Of a stretch of DNA of 64,000 bases, positions 7,335-16,118 are shown one piece after another. The position numbers were made by a program, and so were the translations under genes. The stretch is from Nocardia nova (GTDB lineage: Bacteria; Actinomycetota; Actinomycetes; Mycobacteriales; Mycobacteriaceae). Numbering within the stretch: position 1 is the first letter of the stretch; each line of letters opens with the position of its first letter. The notes beneath the pieces are model-generated. The model saw only the letters and a list, made by a program, of their open reading frames with translations. It ran no database searches and was not told the origin of the DNA. Location: the NCBI RefSeq assembly GCF_002933465.1, contig NZ_PSZE01000013.1:62001-126000 (forward strand), written 5' to 3'.

Positions 7335-9725
7335 TCAGGAACGGGAAGCGACTTCGAGCACGCCCCGACGCACGAGCTCGTCGATCTGCGCCTCGCTCAG
7401 GCCGAGCAGATCCTGTGCGATCCGGTAGGTCTGCTCACCGAGCAAAGGTGCCGGACCGAGCGGGGGTGCGGCGACGCCGTCGGCGTGGATCTGCACATTC
7501 TCCAGGACATACGGTTCGCTCCCGTACGGGTGGTCCTCCGTGCGAAATGCGTTGCGCCGACGGTAGTACTCCCATACCGGTAGATCGAGGGCGCGCAGCA
7601 TCGCACCGGCAGGAACCCCGACCGCCTGCATAGTCGTCATCACCTCCATCGGCGAATGCGCGGCAGTCCACTCGGATACCGCCGTCTCGACGCGCCCGCG
7701 CTGTGCCAGTCGACCGGCCGCGGTGGACAAGGACGCATCGGACATCAGATCGGGACGGTCGATCACCGAGCAGAGCGCAGCCCAATCGGCGTCGCCGCGC
7801 ACGGTGACCGCCACCCATTCGTCATCACCCGCGGCGGCGAAGACTCCCCACGGGGCGTCGTGCACACCGTCGCCGGTCACAGTCCGGCCGCTTGCGGCAA
7901 GTCGTTCCGCCAGGATCCGCGAGCTGAAATGGCTCAGCATCACCTCCGACTGCGCGATGCTCGCCGACCCGCCTCGCGACGTGCGTTCACGGCGGATCAG
8001 CAGCGCCAACGCGGCCATCGCGCCGACGCGGGCACAGACGTGATCCGGGTACACCGTGATCGCGTCACTGAAACTACCCGGCTCGCCCGGATACACCCAC
8101 TGATCGGTGCAGCCGGTGGCGGCGCGCACCAGTGGGCCGTAGCCGAGACGCTTGGACCAGGGACCGGTGGGTCCGAAGGCGGAGCTGTCGACGACCACGA
8201 TGCCGGGATTGACATCTTCGAGCGAGCCGTAGTCGAGCCCCAGTGAATTCATCACTCCCGGTTTGAAATTCGTCAGCACGACGTCTGCGGAGCGAACGAG
8301 CTCCCGAACCAGTCGTGTGCCTTCGGGGTCGCGCAAGTTGATGCCGATGCTGCTCTTGTTACGGTGACCGGCAGCGAATCCGGGGGTCATACCGGCCGGC
8401 CCCTGCGCGCCGCGGGCACCGTCGATGAAGGCGGAATTCTCGATCTTGATGACGTCTGCGCCCAGGTCGCCGAAGAGCCGCCCGGTGTCGCCACCCACCA
8501 CGATGACACCGAGGTCCAGCACACGAATCCCGTCTAATGGCAGGCTGTCCCGGGTCCGGGGACGGGAGGCCAAGATCGCGCCGCCCGGCCGGGTCGCCGC
8601 CGCTTCGGGCACAGCGTCGACCCATGCTCTGGCACCATCGATCTCGACCACACCGGCCGGAACCGGACCGACCACACCTGGGGCGAGTTCGACCTCGCGC
8701 AGGAAGCCACGTTGATGAATTTGCTCGGTCGCCAGCGCTTCATCCAGCGTCAGCACCCCGGCGGTCGGCACCCCGTATCGCTGTCCCTGCTGCTCCAGTT
8801 CGGCTCGCGTCTTGTCGGCGAAATGCCGTGCGATGGCGGTCAGAAGAGTAGATGAGCGGAACCGGACTATCAGCTTGTCGTACTTCGGGTCCGCGAATTC
8901 CTCGGGACGGCCCATCCATTCGAACATGCCCCGCCACTGACGCGTGGCCAGCACACAGATCCGCGCGAACCCGTCTTTGCAGGGAATGATCGGATATTTG
9001 TACCGCTCGTCGGCGCGCCCCCGAGGCAGTGCGCTGAGCGGCACCCCGGCCGACGCGCTGCCGGTCATGCCGAAGGCGGGATCGAGCGCCTGCATCGCAC
9101 CGTCGAGGATCGAGAAGTCGATGCGGGCACCCTTTCCTGTTCGCAGCCGGTCGAGGTACACACTCAGGGTCAGGAATGCCGCCTGCGCGGCGGCAACGTC
9201 GTAGGGCAGCTCCCCCGGGGGCACGAGCGGGTCACGCCCGGGGAGGCCGGAACGTGACAGCTCGCTGGTGAGTGCGTGCAGGACCGGCGTAGTGGCCTGC
9301 CATGTGCTGAAGTCGTCGGCCCGGCCGAAATCGCTGACAGACAACAGGACCAGGGCCGGGTACCCCTTCCGGATCTCCTCGGTTTCCAACGCCGCCTCGG
9401 CCGAACTGCCGGGCGCTGTGTTCTCCAGAAGAATGTCCGAGGCGGTGAGCAGTTCGTCCCATTCCGCTCGCCCCGCGCGCGTCGACCGATCGATCGTGAC
9501 CGTCCGCGTACCCCGTGTGGCGATGGCGGTGCCGAGAGCGACTCCGTCGACGACCGGACCGAAGCCCGCGTCATCGATGACGCCTACAAGGTGCACGCGG
9601 GTGACCGACGCGCCGAGATCGATGAGATGCCGACCGACGTTCTGCATCGGACCGGAGATGAGGTCGAGGACCCGAACGCCGAGCAGGGGCGGATCGTAGC
9701 TGGAGGTGATGGTGCTCAAGGCCAA
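7335..9725 (-). CDS. Double-length CaiB/BaiF (class III) CoA-transferase
   Basis: 796 residues made of two class III CoA-transferase domains in tandem. Domain 1 (about 15-385) begins LLGVRVLDLISGPMQNVG and includes GKGARIDFSILDGAM. Domain 2 (about 395-785) begins DGIRVLDLGVIVVGGDTG with LGADVIKIEN, then LTNFKPGVMNSLGLDY. Single-domain relatives (FRC, CaiB) work as interlocked dimers, so the fusion probably folds as a pseudo-dimer. The two halves differ at the active-site helix (ILDGAM versus QSEVML), suggesting one dominant site. The reaction would be CoA transfer from an acyl-CoA to a free acid. Divergent from the ACAD pair at 10022, with which it probably works. Two other double CaiB genes occur at 50916 and 62495 but belong to a different subgroup. 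Confidence 0.92.
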   Translation of the reverse strand: MALSTITSSYDPPLLGVRVLDLISGPMQNVGRHLIDLGASVTRVHLVGVIDDAGFGPVVDGVALGTAIATRGTRTVTIDRSTRAGRAEWDELLTASDILLENTAPGSSAEAALETEEIRKGYPALVLLSVSDFGRADDFSTWQATTPVLHALTSELSRSGLPGRDPLVPPGELPYDVAAAQAAFLTLSVYLDRLRTGKGARIDFSILDGAMQALDPAFGMTGSASAGVPLSALPRGRADERYKYPIIPCKDGFARICVLATRQWRGMFEWMGRPEEFADPKYDKLIVRFRSSTLLTAIARHFADKTRAELEQQGQRYGVPTAGVLTLDEALATEQIHQRGFLREVELAPGVVGPVPAGVVEIDGARAWVDAVPEAAATRPGGAILASRPRTRDSLPLDGIRVLDLGVIVVGGDTGRLFGDLGADVIKIENSAFIDGARGAQGPAGMTPGFAAGHRNKSSIGINLRDPEGTRLVRELVRSADVVLTNFKPGVMNSLGLDYGSLEDVNPGIVVVDSSAFGPTGPWSKRLGYGPLVRAATGCTDQWVYPGEPGSFSDAITVYPDHVCARVGAMAALALLIRRERTSRGGSASIAQSEVMLSHFSSRILAERLAASGRTVTGDGVHDAPWGVFAAAGDDEWVAVTVRGDADWAALCSVIDRPDLMSDASLSTAAGRLAQRGRVETAVSEWTAAHSPMEVMTTMQAVGVPAGAMLRALDLPVWEYYRRRNAFRTEDHPYGSEPYVLENVQIHADGVAAPPLGPAPLLGEQTYRIAQDLLGLSEAQIDELVRRGVLEVASRS

Positions 9726-10021
9726 CTTCCTTGTCGGTGTGAATGGCGGTCGGCGTGAATGGCGTTGTCACGCCGCCCATATCGCGGTCTCGCGGCAGAC
9801 GACGGAGTCCGGCGGGCACTGTGAAATCAATGCTGGCGCGGAGCTATTGCGTTGTACATCACAGATCGGGACACCGGCGCATGTCCGAATCGCTCATCTA
9901 TCGGGGCGCATACACATGTCCGAATGGCTCATGTGGGCGTGATCATGCCGGTCGTTTACCGCCACTGGCGGACGTGGGAATGTCGGAATCAGAACACGAC
10001 ATGAAGTTTCGAGAGGGAAGC
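9726..10021. promoter_or_regulatory. Divergent promoter region with two families of direct repeats
   Basis: No gene. Two 18-bp direct repeats, CATGTCCGAATCGCTCAT (9880-9897) and CATGTCCGAATGGCTCAT (9915-9932), differ at one base and are spaced 35 bp. A shorter pair, GTGAATGGCG, occurs at 9739-9748 and 9755-9764 next to the CaiB start. A degenerate third copy of the long repeat may lie near 9979 (ATGTCGGAATC). The arrangement suggests regulator binding sites controlling the divergent CaiB and ACAD operons. Confidence 0.5.
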
Positions 10022-11254
10022 ATGACGAGCACCGATGGGCCGGTGAGGGCGCCGCAAGTGAGTCTTGCCGAGGAAGTACGTTCCTGGCTGGCGGACAACT
10101 GGCATGGCGTCGACGACGCGGCGTGGCGAAGTCGAGTGGTGGGCGCCGGATGGGCGGCGCCGACCTGGCCGACCGATGCCTACGGCCGGGGCCTGTCCCG
10201 AGTGGAAGCGAAAACAGTCGCGGCGGAATTCCGCGCGGTGGGAGCGCGCGGCGCGGCAGTCGAGAGCCGTGGTTACCCCGCTCTCGCTGGAAATACGATC
10301 GTCGAATTCGGCTCGCCGGAGCTCAAGCGCGAAGTACTGCCCAAACTGCTGTCGGGCGAATGGAGTCGTGGATGCCTGCTCTACAGCGAACCCGGTAACG
10401 GCTCGGACCTGGCTGGATTGCAGACACGAGCAGAGCTGGACAACGACGTATTCGTCGTGAACGGCCAAAAGATCTGGACGACAGGCGGACACGAGGCCGA
10501 CTGCGCGCTGCTACTGGCGCGGACGGACTGGGACAAGCCGAAACATGCCGGGATCAGCTTCTTCATCATCCCCATGGACCTGCCGGGCATCGAGGTCCGC
10601 CCGATCAAGCAGATGACCGGGGAATCGGATTTCAACGAGGTCTTCCTTACCGATGTCCGCGTTCCGGCGGGTTCGCTCATCGGTGAGCTGAATGACGGAT
10701 GGCGAGTGCTGCAGACCGCACTCAAGGAGGAACGCCGCACGATGGGCTTCGAGCTCGGTGCGGCCAAACGCGAAAAGGACGGCCGGGCACCGATTTTCAC
10801 CGGCGCGAACGACCTCATCGAGGCGGCGCGCGAAGCCGGCAAGCTCGACGACCAGGCCGTTCGGCAGGAGATCATGCGCATTCATTCGTGGCGCCTGGTG
10901 AACGACTGGAATGCGATACGCGCCCACAAGCAGATCCAAGCCGGCGGCGGTTCCTCGCTCGCGTCGCTGGGAAAGCTCGCGAAATCACGCATTCTTCACT
11001 CGTCGTGGGCATTGCGGTTCCGTTTGCTCGGCGCCCGCGGTCTGCTCTACGACCGGGCCGACGAACAAGCTTACGAGGTCGACCACGAGCTGATGTGGTC
11101 GTTCATCAACTCGATCGGCGGCGGCACCGATCAGATCCAACGCAACATCATCAGCGAACGGATCCTCGGCCTGCCCAAGGGATACGAACCCGACCGCGGC
11201 GTGCCGTTCCGTGAGGTCCGCAAGGGCGGCACGGCCCGACCGGTCGAGAGCTAG
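10022..11254 (+). CDS. Acyl-CoA dehydrogenase, partner subunit lacking catalytic Glu
   Basis: 410-residue ACAD from the ATG at 10022, preceded by GAGAGGGAAG; an open frame reaches back to 9743, but that stretch encodes no ACAD-like sequence and overlaps the promoter repeats. Motifs: LLYSEPGNGSDLAGL, GQKIWTTGG, ESDFNEVFLTDV and GGGTDQIQRNIISERILGLP. The catalytic-base segment reads LLGARGLLYDRADEQ, lacking GGxGYxxE. The following gene supplies the Glu, so the two probably form one alpha2beta2 dehydrogenase, in the same order (non-catalytic then catalytic) as the natural fusion at 22936-25236. An internal insertion near residues 250-290 lengthens the C-terminal domain. Confidence 0.93.
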   Translation: MTSTDGPVRAPQVSLAEEVRSWLADNWHGVDDAAWRSRVVGAGWAAPTWPTDAYGRGLSRVEAKTVAAEFRAVGARGAAVESRGYPALAGNTIVEFGSPELKREVLPKLLSGEWSRGCLLYSEPGNGSDLAGLQTRAELDNDVFVVNGQKIWTTGGHEADCALLLARTDWDKPKHAGISFFIIPMDLPGIEVRPIKQMTGESDFNEVFLTDVRVPAGSLIGELNDGWRVLQTALKEERRTMGFELGAAKREKDGRAPIFTGANDLIEAAREAGKLDDQAVRQEIMRIHSWRLVNDWNAIRAHKQIQAGGGSSLASLGKLAKSRILHSSWALRFRLLGARGLLYDRADEQAYEVDHELMWSFINSIGGGTDQIQRNIISERILGLPKGYEPDRGVPFREVRKGGTARPVES

Positions 11255-11264
11255 GAGTACGACG

Positions 11265-12380
11265 TTGTTCGGATCATTCACCGAAACTCAGGACCAGTTA
11301 CGCGATCTCGTCCGTGACTACCTTCGAGCCAAGTCACCGGAAACCGAAGTCAGGCGCCTGATGGACACCGAGGAGGGGTACGCCCCCGGGGTGTGGACAC
11401 AGATGGCGCGCGAACTCGGTCTGCAAGGCTTGGCGATCCCGGAGCAGTACGGCGGTCAGGGTGCGGGCTGGATAGAACTGGGGATCGTGCTCGAGGAAAT
11501 GGGGCGCACGTTGCTGTGCGCTCCGTTCTTCTCCACCGTTGTACTCGCTTCCACTTCCCTGCTCGAGTCCGGCGACGAAGAGGCCAAGCAGCAGTATCTC
11601 CCCGCGATCGCCGACGGTTCCCTGATCGCCACTGTGGCGCTGCCGGAAGACAATGGACGCTGGAATCCGGATGAGGTCACCGTCCGGGCCGTCCACTCGC
11701 CCGACGGTTGGACCGCGAGTGGCGCAACACGTTTCGTACTGGACGGAGCCATCGCGCAACTGATCATCGTGCCGGCCCGGACTGCGAGCGGTATCTCACT
11801 GTTCGCCGTCGAGGCAGCGGCCCCCGGTCTTGTCCGCACGCCCTCGATCACTCTCGATCAAACGCGGAAATTCGCGACAATAGAGCTGGACAACACTCCG
11901 GCACGCCTGATCGGCGCGGAAGGCGGTGGGCGGCGGATACTGGAACGGGTTTTCGATTTTGCCGCCGTCGCCCTCGCGGCCGAGCAGGCCGGCGGAGCTC
12001 AGGCGGTGCTGGACACATCGGTCGACTACCTGAATTCGCGGGTGCAGTTCGGTCAGGTGATCGGCGCGTTCCAAGCACTGAAACACATGGCCGCCGATGT
12101 GCTGATCGAAGTCGAGTCCGCCAAATCGGCGGCGTATTACGCTCTCGAAGCCGCCGCCGAGGACAACGACGAACTCCCGGCCGCGGCAGCACTGGCTCAG
12201 GCGTACTGCAGCGAGGCATTTGTCACCGCAGCCCACCAGAACATCCAGTTTCACGGCGGTATGGGCTTCACCTGGGAGATGTCGGCCCACTTGTATTTCA
12301 AGCGTGCACGATCGTCGGAAGTGTTCCTCGGCGATGCCTTCACACATCGCGAGTCACTGGCCCAGCACATCGGAATCTGA
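11265..12380 (+). CDS. Acyl-CoA dehydrogenase, catalytic-Glu subunit
   Basis: 371-residue ACAD. The TTG at 11265 is preferred because AGGAG (11253-11257) stands 7 nt upstream and the protein then begins at the usual FTETQDQLRDLV segment; upstream in-frame codons overlap the previous gene. It has GLAIPEQYGGQGAGW, VQFGQVIGAFQALKH and FHGGMGFTWEMS with the catalytic-type Glu, and lacks the C-terminal GGTxEIQR motif that its neighbour has. Strongly resembles the ACAD at 2566-3687 in domain layout and spacing. The stop lies 85 bp before the thiolase-like/crotonase fusion, so all three probably share one transcript. Confidence 0.93.
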   Translation: MFGSFTETQDQLRDLVRDYLRAKSPETEVRRLMDTEEGYAPGVWTQMARELGLQGLAIPEQYGGQGAGWIELGIVLEEMGRTLLCAPFFSTVVLASTSLLESGDEEAKQQYLPAIADGSLIATVALPEDNGRWNPDEVTVRAVHSPDGWTASGATRFVLDGAIAQLIIVPARTASGISLFAVEAAAPGLVRTPSITLDQTRKFATIELDNTPARLIGAEGGGRRILERVFDFAAVALAAEQAGGAQAVLDTSVDYLNSRVQFGQVIGAFQALKHMAADVLIEVESAKSAAYYALEAAAEDNDELPAAAALAQAYCSEAFVTAAHQNIQFHGGMGFTWEMSAHLYFKRARSSEVFLGDAFTHRESLAQHIGI

Positions 12381-12465
12381 TCTGAACCGTCAAATCGCTA
12401 CCCCCCCAGCGGTTCTGACTTGGCTCGACAACATCAGGCCGCCTCATTCGAAACAGGAACACAAC

Positions 12466-14838
12466 GTGACCGATTACTCCGCGCTCGACCCACGCACGCC
12501 TGTCCTCGTCGGAGTCGGGCAATCCTCCGAGCGCCTCGGCGACCCCCAGTACCGTGGCCGTTCCGCGGTGGACCTCGCGGCGGACGCCGCCCGGGCAGCG
12601 CTCGCAGACACCGCTGCGGACGTGGTCGCGGTGAGCGCGGCGATCGACACCGTCGCCGGCGTGCGGCAGTTCGAGATCTCCACCCCGGGCGCTCGCGCAC
12701 CGCTGGGCAAATCCGACAACTATCCGCGCTCGGTGGCGGGCCGGGTGGGCGCCGCACCACGGCGAGCCATCCTCGAAGTCAGCGGCGGTCAGTCTCCGCA
12801 GCACTTGATCACCGAACTGGCCGGCACGATCGCCCACGGCGACGCCGAGGTCGCGCTCGTCTTCGGCTCCGAGGCCATCTCGACCACTCGGCACCTGGCC
12901 AAGTCTCCTGACAAGCCGGACTTCACTGAGACGGCCGACGGCAGTCTCGAGGACCGGGGTTACGGCTTGCAGGGGCTCAGCTCCCGCCATCTGGCTGTAC
13001 ACGGACTTACCGGTGCGCCAAGCCAATACGCCTTGTTCGAAAACGCCCGGCGGGCCCGCCTGAAGCAGTCGCGCGACGAGTACGCCTCCGCGATGGGCCA
13101 GTTGTTCGCCCCGTTCACCAAGGTAGCCGCGACCAATCCGCACGCCGCCGCGCCGGTGGAACGGGATGCGGCCGAACTGTGCGCGCCGACCGAACGCAAT
13201 CGCCTGATCGCCGAGCCCTACACGCGATTCCTCGTTGCTCGCGATCAGGTGAACCAGGGCGCCGCCGTCGTACTGATGTCGATCGGCGCGGCCCGGCGAC
13301 TCGGCGTACCGGAGGACCGCTGGGTATTCCTGCATGGTCACGCCGACCTGCGCGAACCCGCGCTGATGGACCGGGTGGATCTGTCCTGCGGGCCGGCATC
13401 GGTGCGCGCGATCCAGCACGCGCTCGAGGTCGCCGAGGTCGGCTTGGACGAGATCGCGACCATCGACCTATACAGTTGCTTCCCCATCGCGGTGTTCAAT
13501 ATCTGCGAGGGCCTGAACCTCGCGACGGACGATCCCCGCGGCCTGACCGTGACCGGCGGCCTGCCGTTCTTCGGCGGTGCGGGCAACAACTACTCCATGC
13601 ACGCCGTCGCGGAAACGGTTGCCCGGCTGCGCGCAGAACCCGGTACGTTCGGCCTCGTCGGCGCCAACGGCGGCACGCTCAGCAAGTATTCCGTCGGGAT
13701 CTACTCCACAACCCCGGCGCAGTGGCGTCACGACCACAGCACCGAGCTGCAGGCCGAGATCGATGCGTGGCCCGCACCCGAGCAGGCACTACACGCCGAC
13801 GGCTGGGCCACTATCGAGACCTACACCGTCAAACACGACAAAGGCAGCCGCATCGGGGTGGTGATCGGGCGACTCGAGGCCGACGACCGCCGGTTCGTCG
13901 CCAGAACCCAAGACGGTGACGAGGAGATCCTCGACCGCCTCACCACCGGCGAACCGATCGGCGCCCGGGTCTACGTCCGTTCGTTCGGCTTCGGCAACCG
14001 CGTGACCACGACACCTACCAGGATGGACCACCTGTTCCCAGCCCGTCCGAAAATGTTGCGCGACAATTACGAACATGTGCTGGTACGCCGCGACGGGCAT
14101 CTGCTCGAGGTGACGATCAACCGGCCGGAGGCGCGCAACAGCCTGCACCCAGCCGCGAACGAAGAACTCGACGAGATCTTCGACGCCTACTTCGCCGACC
14201 CTGAGTTGTGGGTCGCGATTCTAACCGGTGCAGGTGACAAGGCCTTCTCCGCAGGCAACGATCTCGTCTACTCCGCATCGGGAAAGCCGGTGTGGGTGCC
14301 CAAGAACGGATTCGCGGGACTGACCAGTCGCCGCGAGATGACGAAGCCGGTCATCGCCGCCGTCAACGGCTTCGCGATGGGCGGCGGGTGCGAAATCGCG
14401 CTGGCCTGCCATCTCGTGGTCGCGGACGAGACCGCGAAATTCGCACTGTCCGAGGTGAAGGTCGGGTTGGCTGCGGGAGCCGGCGGGCTGGTGCGCCTGC
14501 CGCGCACCGTGCCGCAGAAGGTGGCCACCGAAATGATCCTTACGGGGCGGCGCATCAGTGCCCACGAGGCACAGTCCTACGGATTGGTGAACCGTGTGGT
14601 CGCTCCCGGCAGCGTTGTGGAGGGCGCGCGGGCACTGGCGGAAGAGATCCTCGACGGCAGTCCTACCTCGGTTCGGATCTCACTGCAGATCATGTCCGAG
14701 ACCGCCGGGATCGCCGATACTCACGACGCCGTCACCCACCCCTCTCCAGCACTCGACGAGCTCATGCTCAGCGAGGACAGCGTCGAGGGCATCGCGGCGT
14801 TCGCGGCCAAACGGCGTCCGATCTGGCGCAATCGCTGA
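12466..14838 (+). CDS. Fusion of thiolase-like protein (TLP1 type) and enoyl-CoA hydratase
   Basis: 790 residues from the GTG at 12466 (CAGGAAC 6-12 nt upstream); earlier in-frame codons overlap the ACAD gene. Residues about 10-420 are a thiolase fold (TPVLVGVGQSSERLG). The nucleophile loop reads LEVSGGQSPQHL instead of VCASG, and the C-terminal loops read FGGAGNNYSMHA and VGANGG, so the catalytic Cys and His of thiolases are missing; Tyr336 and Tyr376 are near the active-site loops. Residues about 425-520 resemble the extra C-terminal domain of mycobacterial thiolase-like protein type 1. Residues about 532-790 are a complete crotonase with both hydratase Glu (GGGCEIAL and SEVKVGL). Hydration followed by a non-thiolytic (retro-aldol-like) cleavage in one polypeptide is a reasonable inference; the activity is unproven. 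Confidence 0.88.
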   Translation: MTDYSALDPRTPVLVGVGQSSERLGDPQYRGRSAVDLAADAARAALADTAADVVAVSAAIDTVAGVRQFEISTPGARAPLGKSDNYPRSVAGRVGAAPRRAILEVSGGQSPQHLITELAGTIAHGDAEVALVFGSEAISTTRHLAKSPDKPDFTETADGSLEDRGYGLQGLSSRHLAVHGLTGAPSQYALFENARRARLKQSRDEYASAMGQLFAPFTKVAATNPHAAAPVERDAAELCAPTERNRLIAEPYTRFLVARDQVNQGAAVVLMSIGAARRLGVPEDRWVFLHGHADLREPALMDRVDLSCGPASVRAIQHALEVAEVGLDEIATIDLYSCFPIAVFNICEGLNLATDDPRGLTVTGGLPFFGGAGNNYSMHAVAETVARLRAEPGTFGLVGANGGTLSKYSVGIYSTTPAQWRHDHSTELQAEIDAWPAPEQALHADGWATIETYTVKHDKGSRIGVVIGRLEADDRRFVARTQDGDEEILDRLTTGEPIGARVYVRSFGFGNRVTTTPTRMDHLFPARPKMLRDNYEHVLVRRDGHLLEVTINRPEARNSLHPAANEELDEIFDAYFADPELWVAILTGAGDKAFSAGNDLVYSASGKPVWVPKNGFAGLTSRREMTKPVIAAVNGFAMGGGCEIALACHLVVADETAKFALSEVKVGLAAGAGGLVRLPRTVPQKVATEMILTGRRISAHEAQSYGLVNRVVAPGSVVEGARALAEEILDGSPTSVRISLQIMSETAGIADTHDAVTHPSPALDELMLSEDSVEGIAAFAAKRRPIWRNR

Positions 14839-14853
14839 CCAGGTGCCCCGCGT

Positions 14854-14890
14854 CCCCGGCTAGCACACCTGCTACGAGCCGCTGCCGGGG
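14854..14890. terminator. Possible hairpin between convergent genes
   Basis: CCCCGGC (14854-14860) pairs with GCCGGGG (14884-14890), with an inner TAGC/GCTA stem. It lies between the stop at 14838 (+) and the stop at 14896 (-). No T tract follows, so this is weak evidence for a shared terminator. Confidence 0.35.
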
Positions 14891-14895
14891 CGGGG

Positions 14896-15978
14896 CTAAG
14901 CGTCGCGACGGCCGCAGAACTCGGGGGTGGCCGGATCGACACGGTCGACCTGGTCGACCAAACCCCACCGCACCGCGGTCTCGGCGTCGATCCGCTCCCC
15001 CGTCAGCATCATCCATCCCGCCCGCCACCGGCCGATACGCCGCACAACGCTCACCGTCCCACCGGCGCCCGGCACCAGCCCCATCCCGATCTCCGGCAAC
15101 TGAAAAAACGTGCCCGGGGCGGCGATCACGCGACCGGCGAACGCCGCCATCTCGATCCCCGCCCCGATACAGCCGCCGTGCACCCGCGCTGTGACCCGAT
15201 CACGCAGCCGATCGATGATCCGCCACGGCGCCCGCTCCAGACGCACCAGGTACGCGGCGACCAAATCGGTGGCGATTCCGAATTCGTCGAGATCCCCGCC
15301 GCTGCAGAAAACCGGTCCGGCACCACGCATTTCGACCTGCCCGATCGATGGGTCGAGCTCCGCCAGCTGCAATGCCTCCAGCAGCGACTCACGCATCCGC
15401 ATACTCAACGCATTGCGCCGGTCCGGATTGTCCAGTACGACATCGAGCCGCTCACCCGCACGCCCGACCCGCACGAACGGCCGCTCCGATGAAACCACCG
15501 GCCGCACCGGACGTTCGGCGCGCCAGCGCGCGAATTCGCTGCCGCCCAACAACATCGAATACACCGCCGCCTCCGCGGCGAGCCCCGCTTCCACATCCAG
15601 CGCCGCCGTCTGCCGCAACAGTCTGCCCAAAGCCACACACGCACGCGGATTCCGGCCCACCGCGTCCGAGAGCCGATCCAACCCGGCCGCGACATCGGCG
15701 CATTCGACCAGTTCACGACCCGCGCGTCGCGACGAGGTCAAGGTCAGGGTCATGGCACGCAGCAACGGTTCCAGATCCGCTGTCGGCTCGGACTCGAGCA
15801 CCCCCACGGCGATTCGAAGACCTCCCGACACCGCTTCGGCGGCGCGCTGGATCCGGGCAGGGGACTCGCCTCGCCACTCGTCAAGCGAGACCACCACCAG
15901 CGGCGACTCAGGATCGCCGAGCGGACTCAGCCGCAACTCCAACGCGCCCGGGACGAGCGACAACCGTTCGTACACCAC
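14896..15978 (-). CDS. Enoyl-CoA hydratase/isomerase with N-terminal extension
   Basis: 360 residues, about 100 longer than a plain crotonase. The C-terminal 210 residues are the crotonase domain: VLDNPDRRNALSMRMRESLL, FCSGGDLDEFG, HGGCIGAGIEMAAFAGRV and LPEIGMGLVPGAGG, keeping both hydratase-type Glu. The first ~150 residues (SPLVVVSLDEWRGESP onward) are not recognisable to me; they look like a degenerate second crotonase-like half, with a helix-rich stretch around residues 90-150. Transcribed away from the SDR at 16119, sharing a control region with a perfect 16-bp palindrome. Hydration or isomerisation of an enoyl-CoA is likely, paired with the 3-hydroxyacyl-CoA dehydrogenase-like SDR opposite. 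Confidence 0.85.
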   Translation of the reverse strand: MVYERLSLVPGALELRLSPLGDPESPLVVVSLDEWRGESPARIQRAAEAVSGGLRIAVGVLESEPTADLEPLLRAMTLTLTSSRRAGRELVECADVAAGLDRLSDAVGRNPRACVALGRLLRQTAALDVEAGLAAEAAVYSMLLGGSEFARWRAERPVRPVVSSERPFVRVGRAGERLDVVLDNPDRRNALSMRMRESLLEALQLAELDPSIGQVEMRGAGPVFCSGGDLDEFGIATDLVAAYLVRLERAPWRIIDRLRDRVTARVHGGCIGAGIEMAAFAGRVIAAPGTFFQLPEIGMGLVPGAGGTVSVVRRIGRWRAGWMMLTGERIDAETAVRWGLVDQVDRVDPATPEFCGRRDA

Positions 15979-16057
15979 TCCTCGATCCTTACACCACCGG
16001 TCCGAAGTTCGTCGAACCGGCCGCGTCTACCCACCAACCATTTCCTTCAGATAGATT

Positions 16058-16073
16058 ACATAGTGAACTATGT
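16058..16073. promoter_or_regulatory. Perfect 16-bp palindromic operator (regulon site)
   Basis: ACATAGTGAACTATGT, perfect 7-bp arms around GA, between the divergent crotonase (start 15978) and SDR (start 16119). Best example of the palindrome that recurs at eight or nine other promoters in this window. Confidence 0.7.
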
Positions 16074-16118
16074 TATGGGAGTTGGTGAAATCTCCCGCCG
16101 TTATGAAAGGACATCCAG

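Noticed and set aside
9743..10021. N-terminal extension of the ACAD that starts at 10022
   Set aside because: Encodes no ACAD-like sequence, crosses promoter repeats, and a good ribosome site precedes 10022.
12220..12465. Extension of the thiolase-like/crotonase fusion into the preceding ACAD
   Set aside because: Overlaps a conserved gene in another frame; the thiolase fold begins after the GTG at 12466.
16058..16073. KstR or KstR2 operator
   Set aside because: The half-sites and spacing (ACATAGT-GA-ACTATGT) do not fit the cholesterol-regulon motifs as I recall them.
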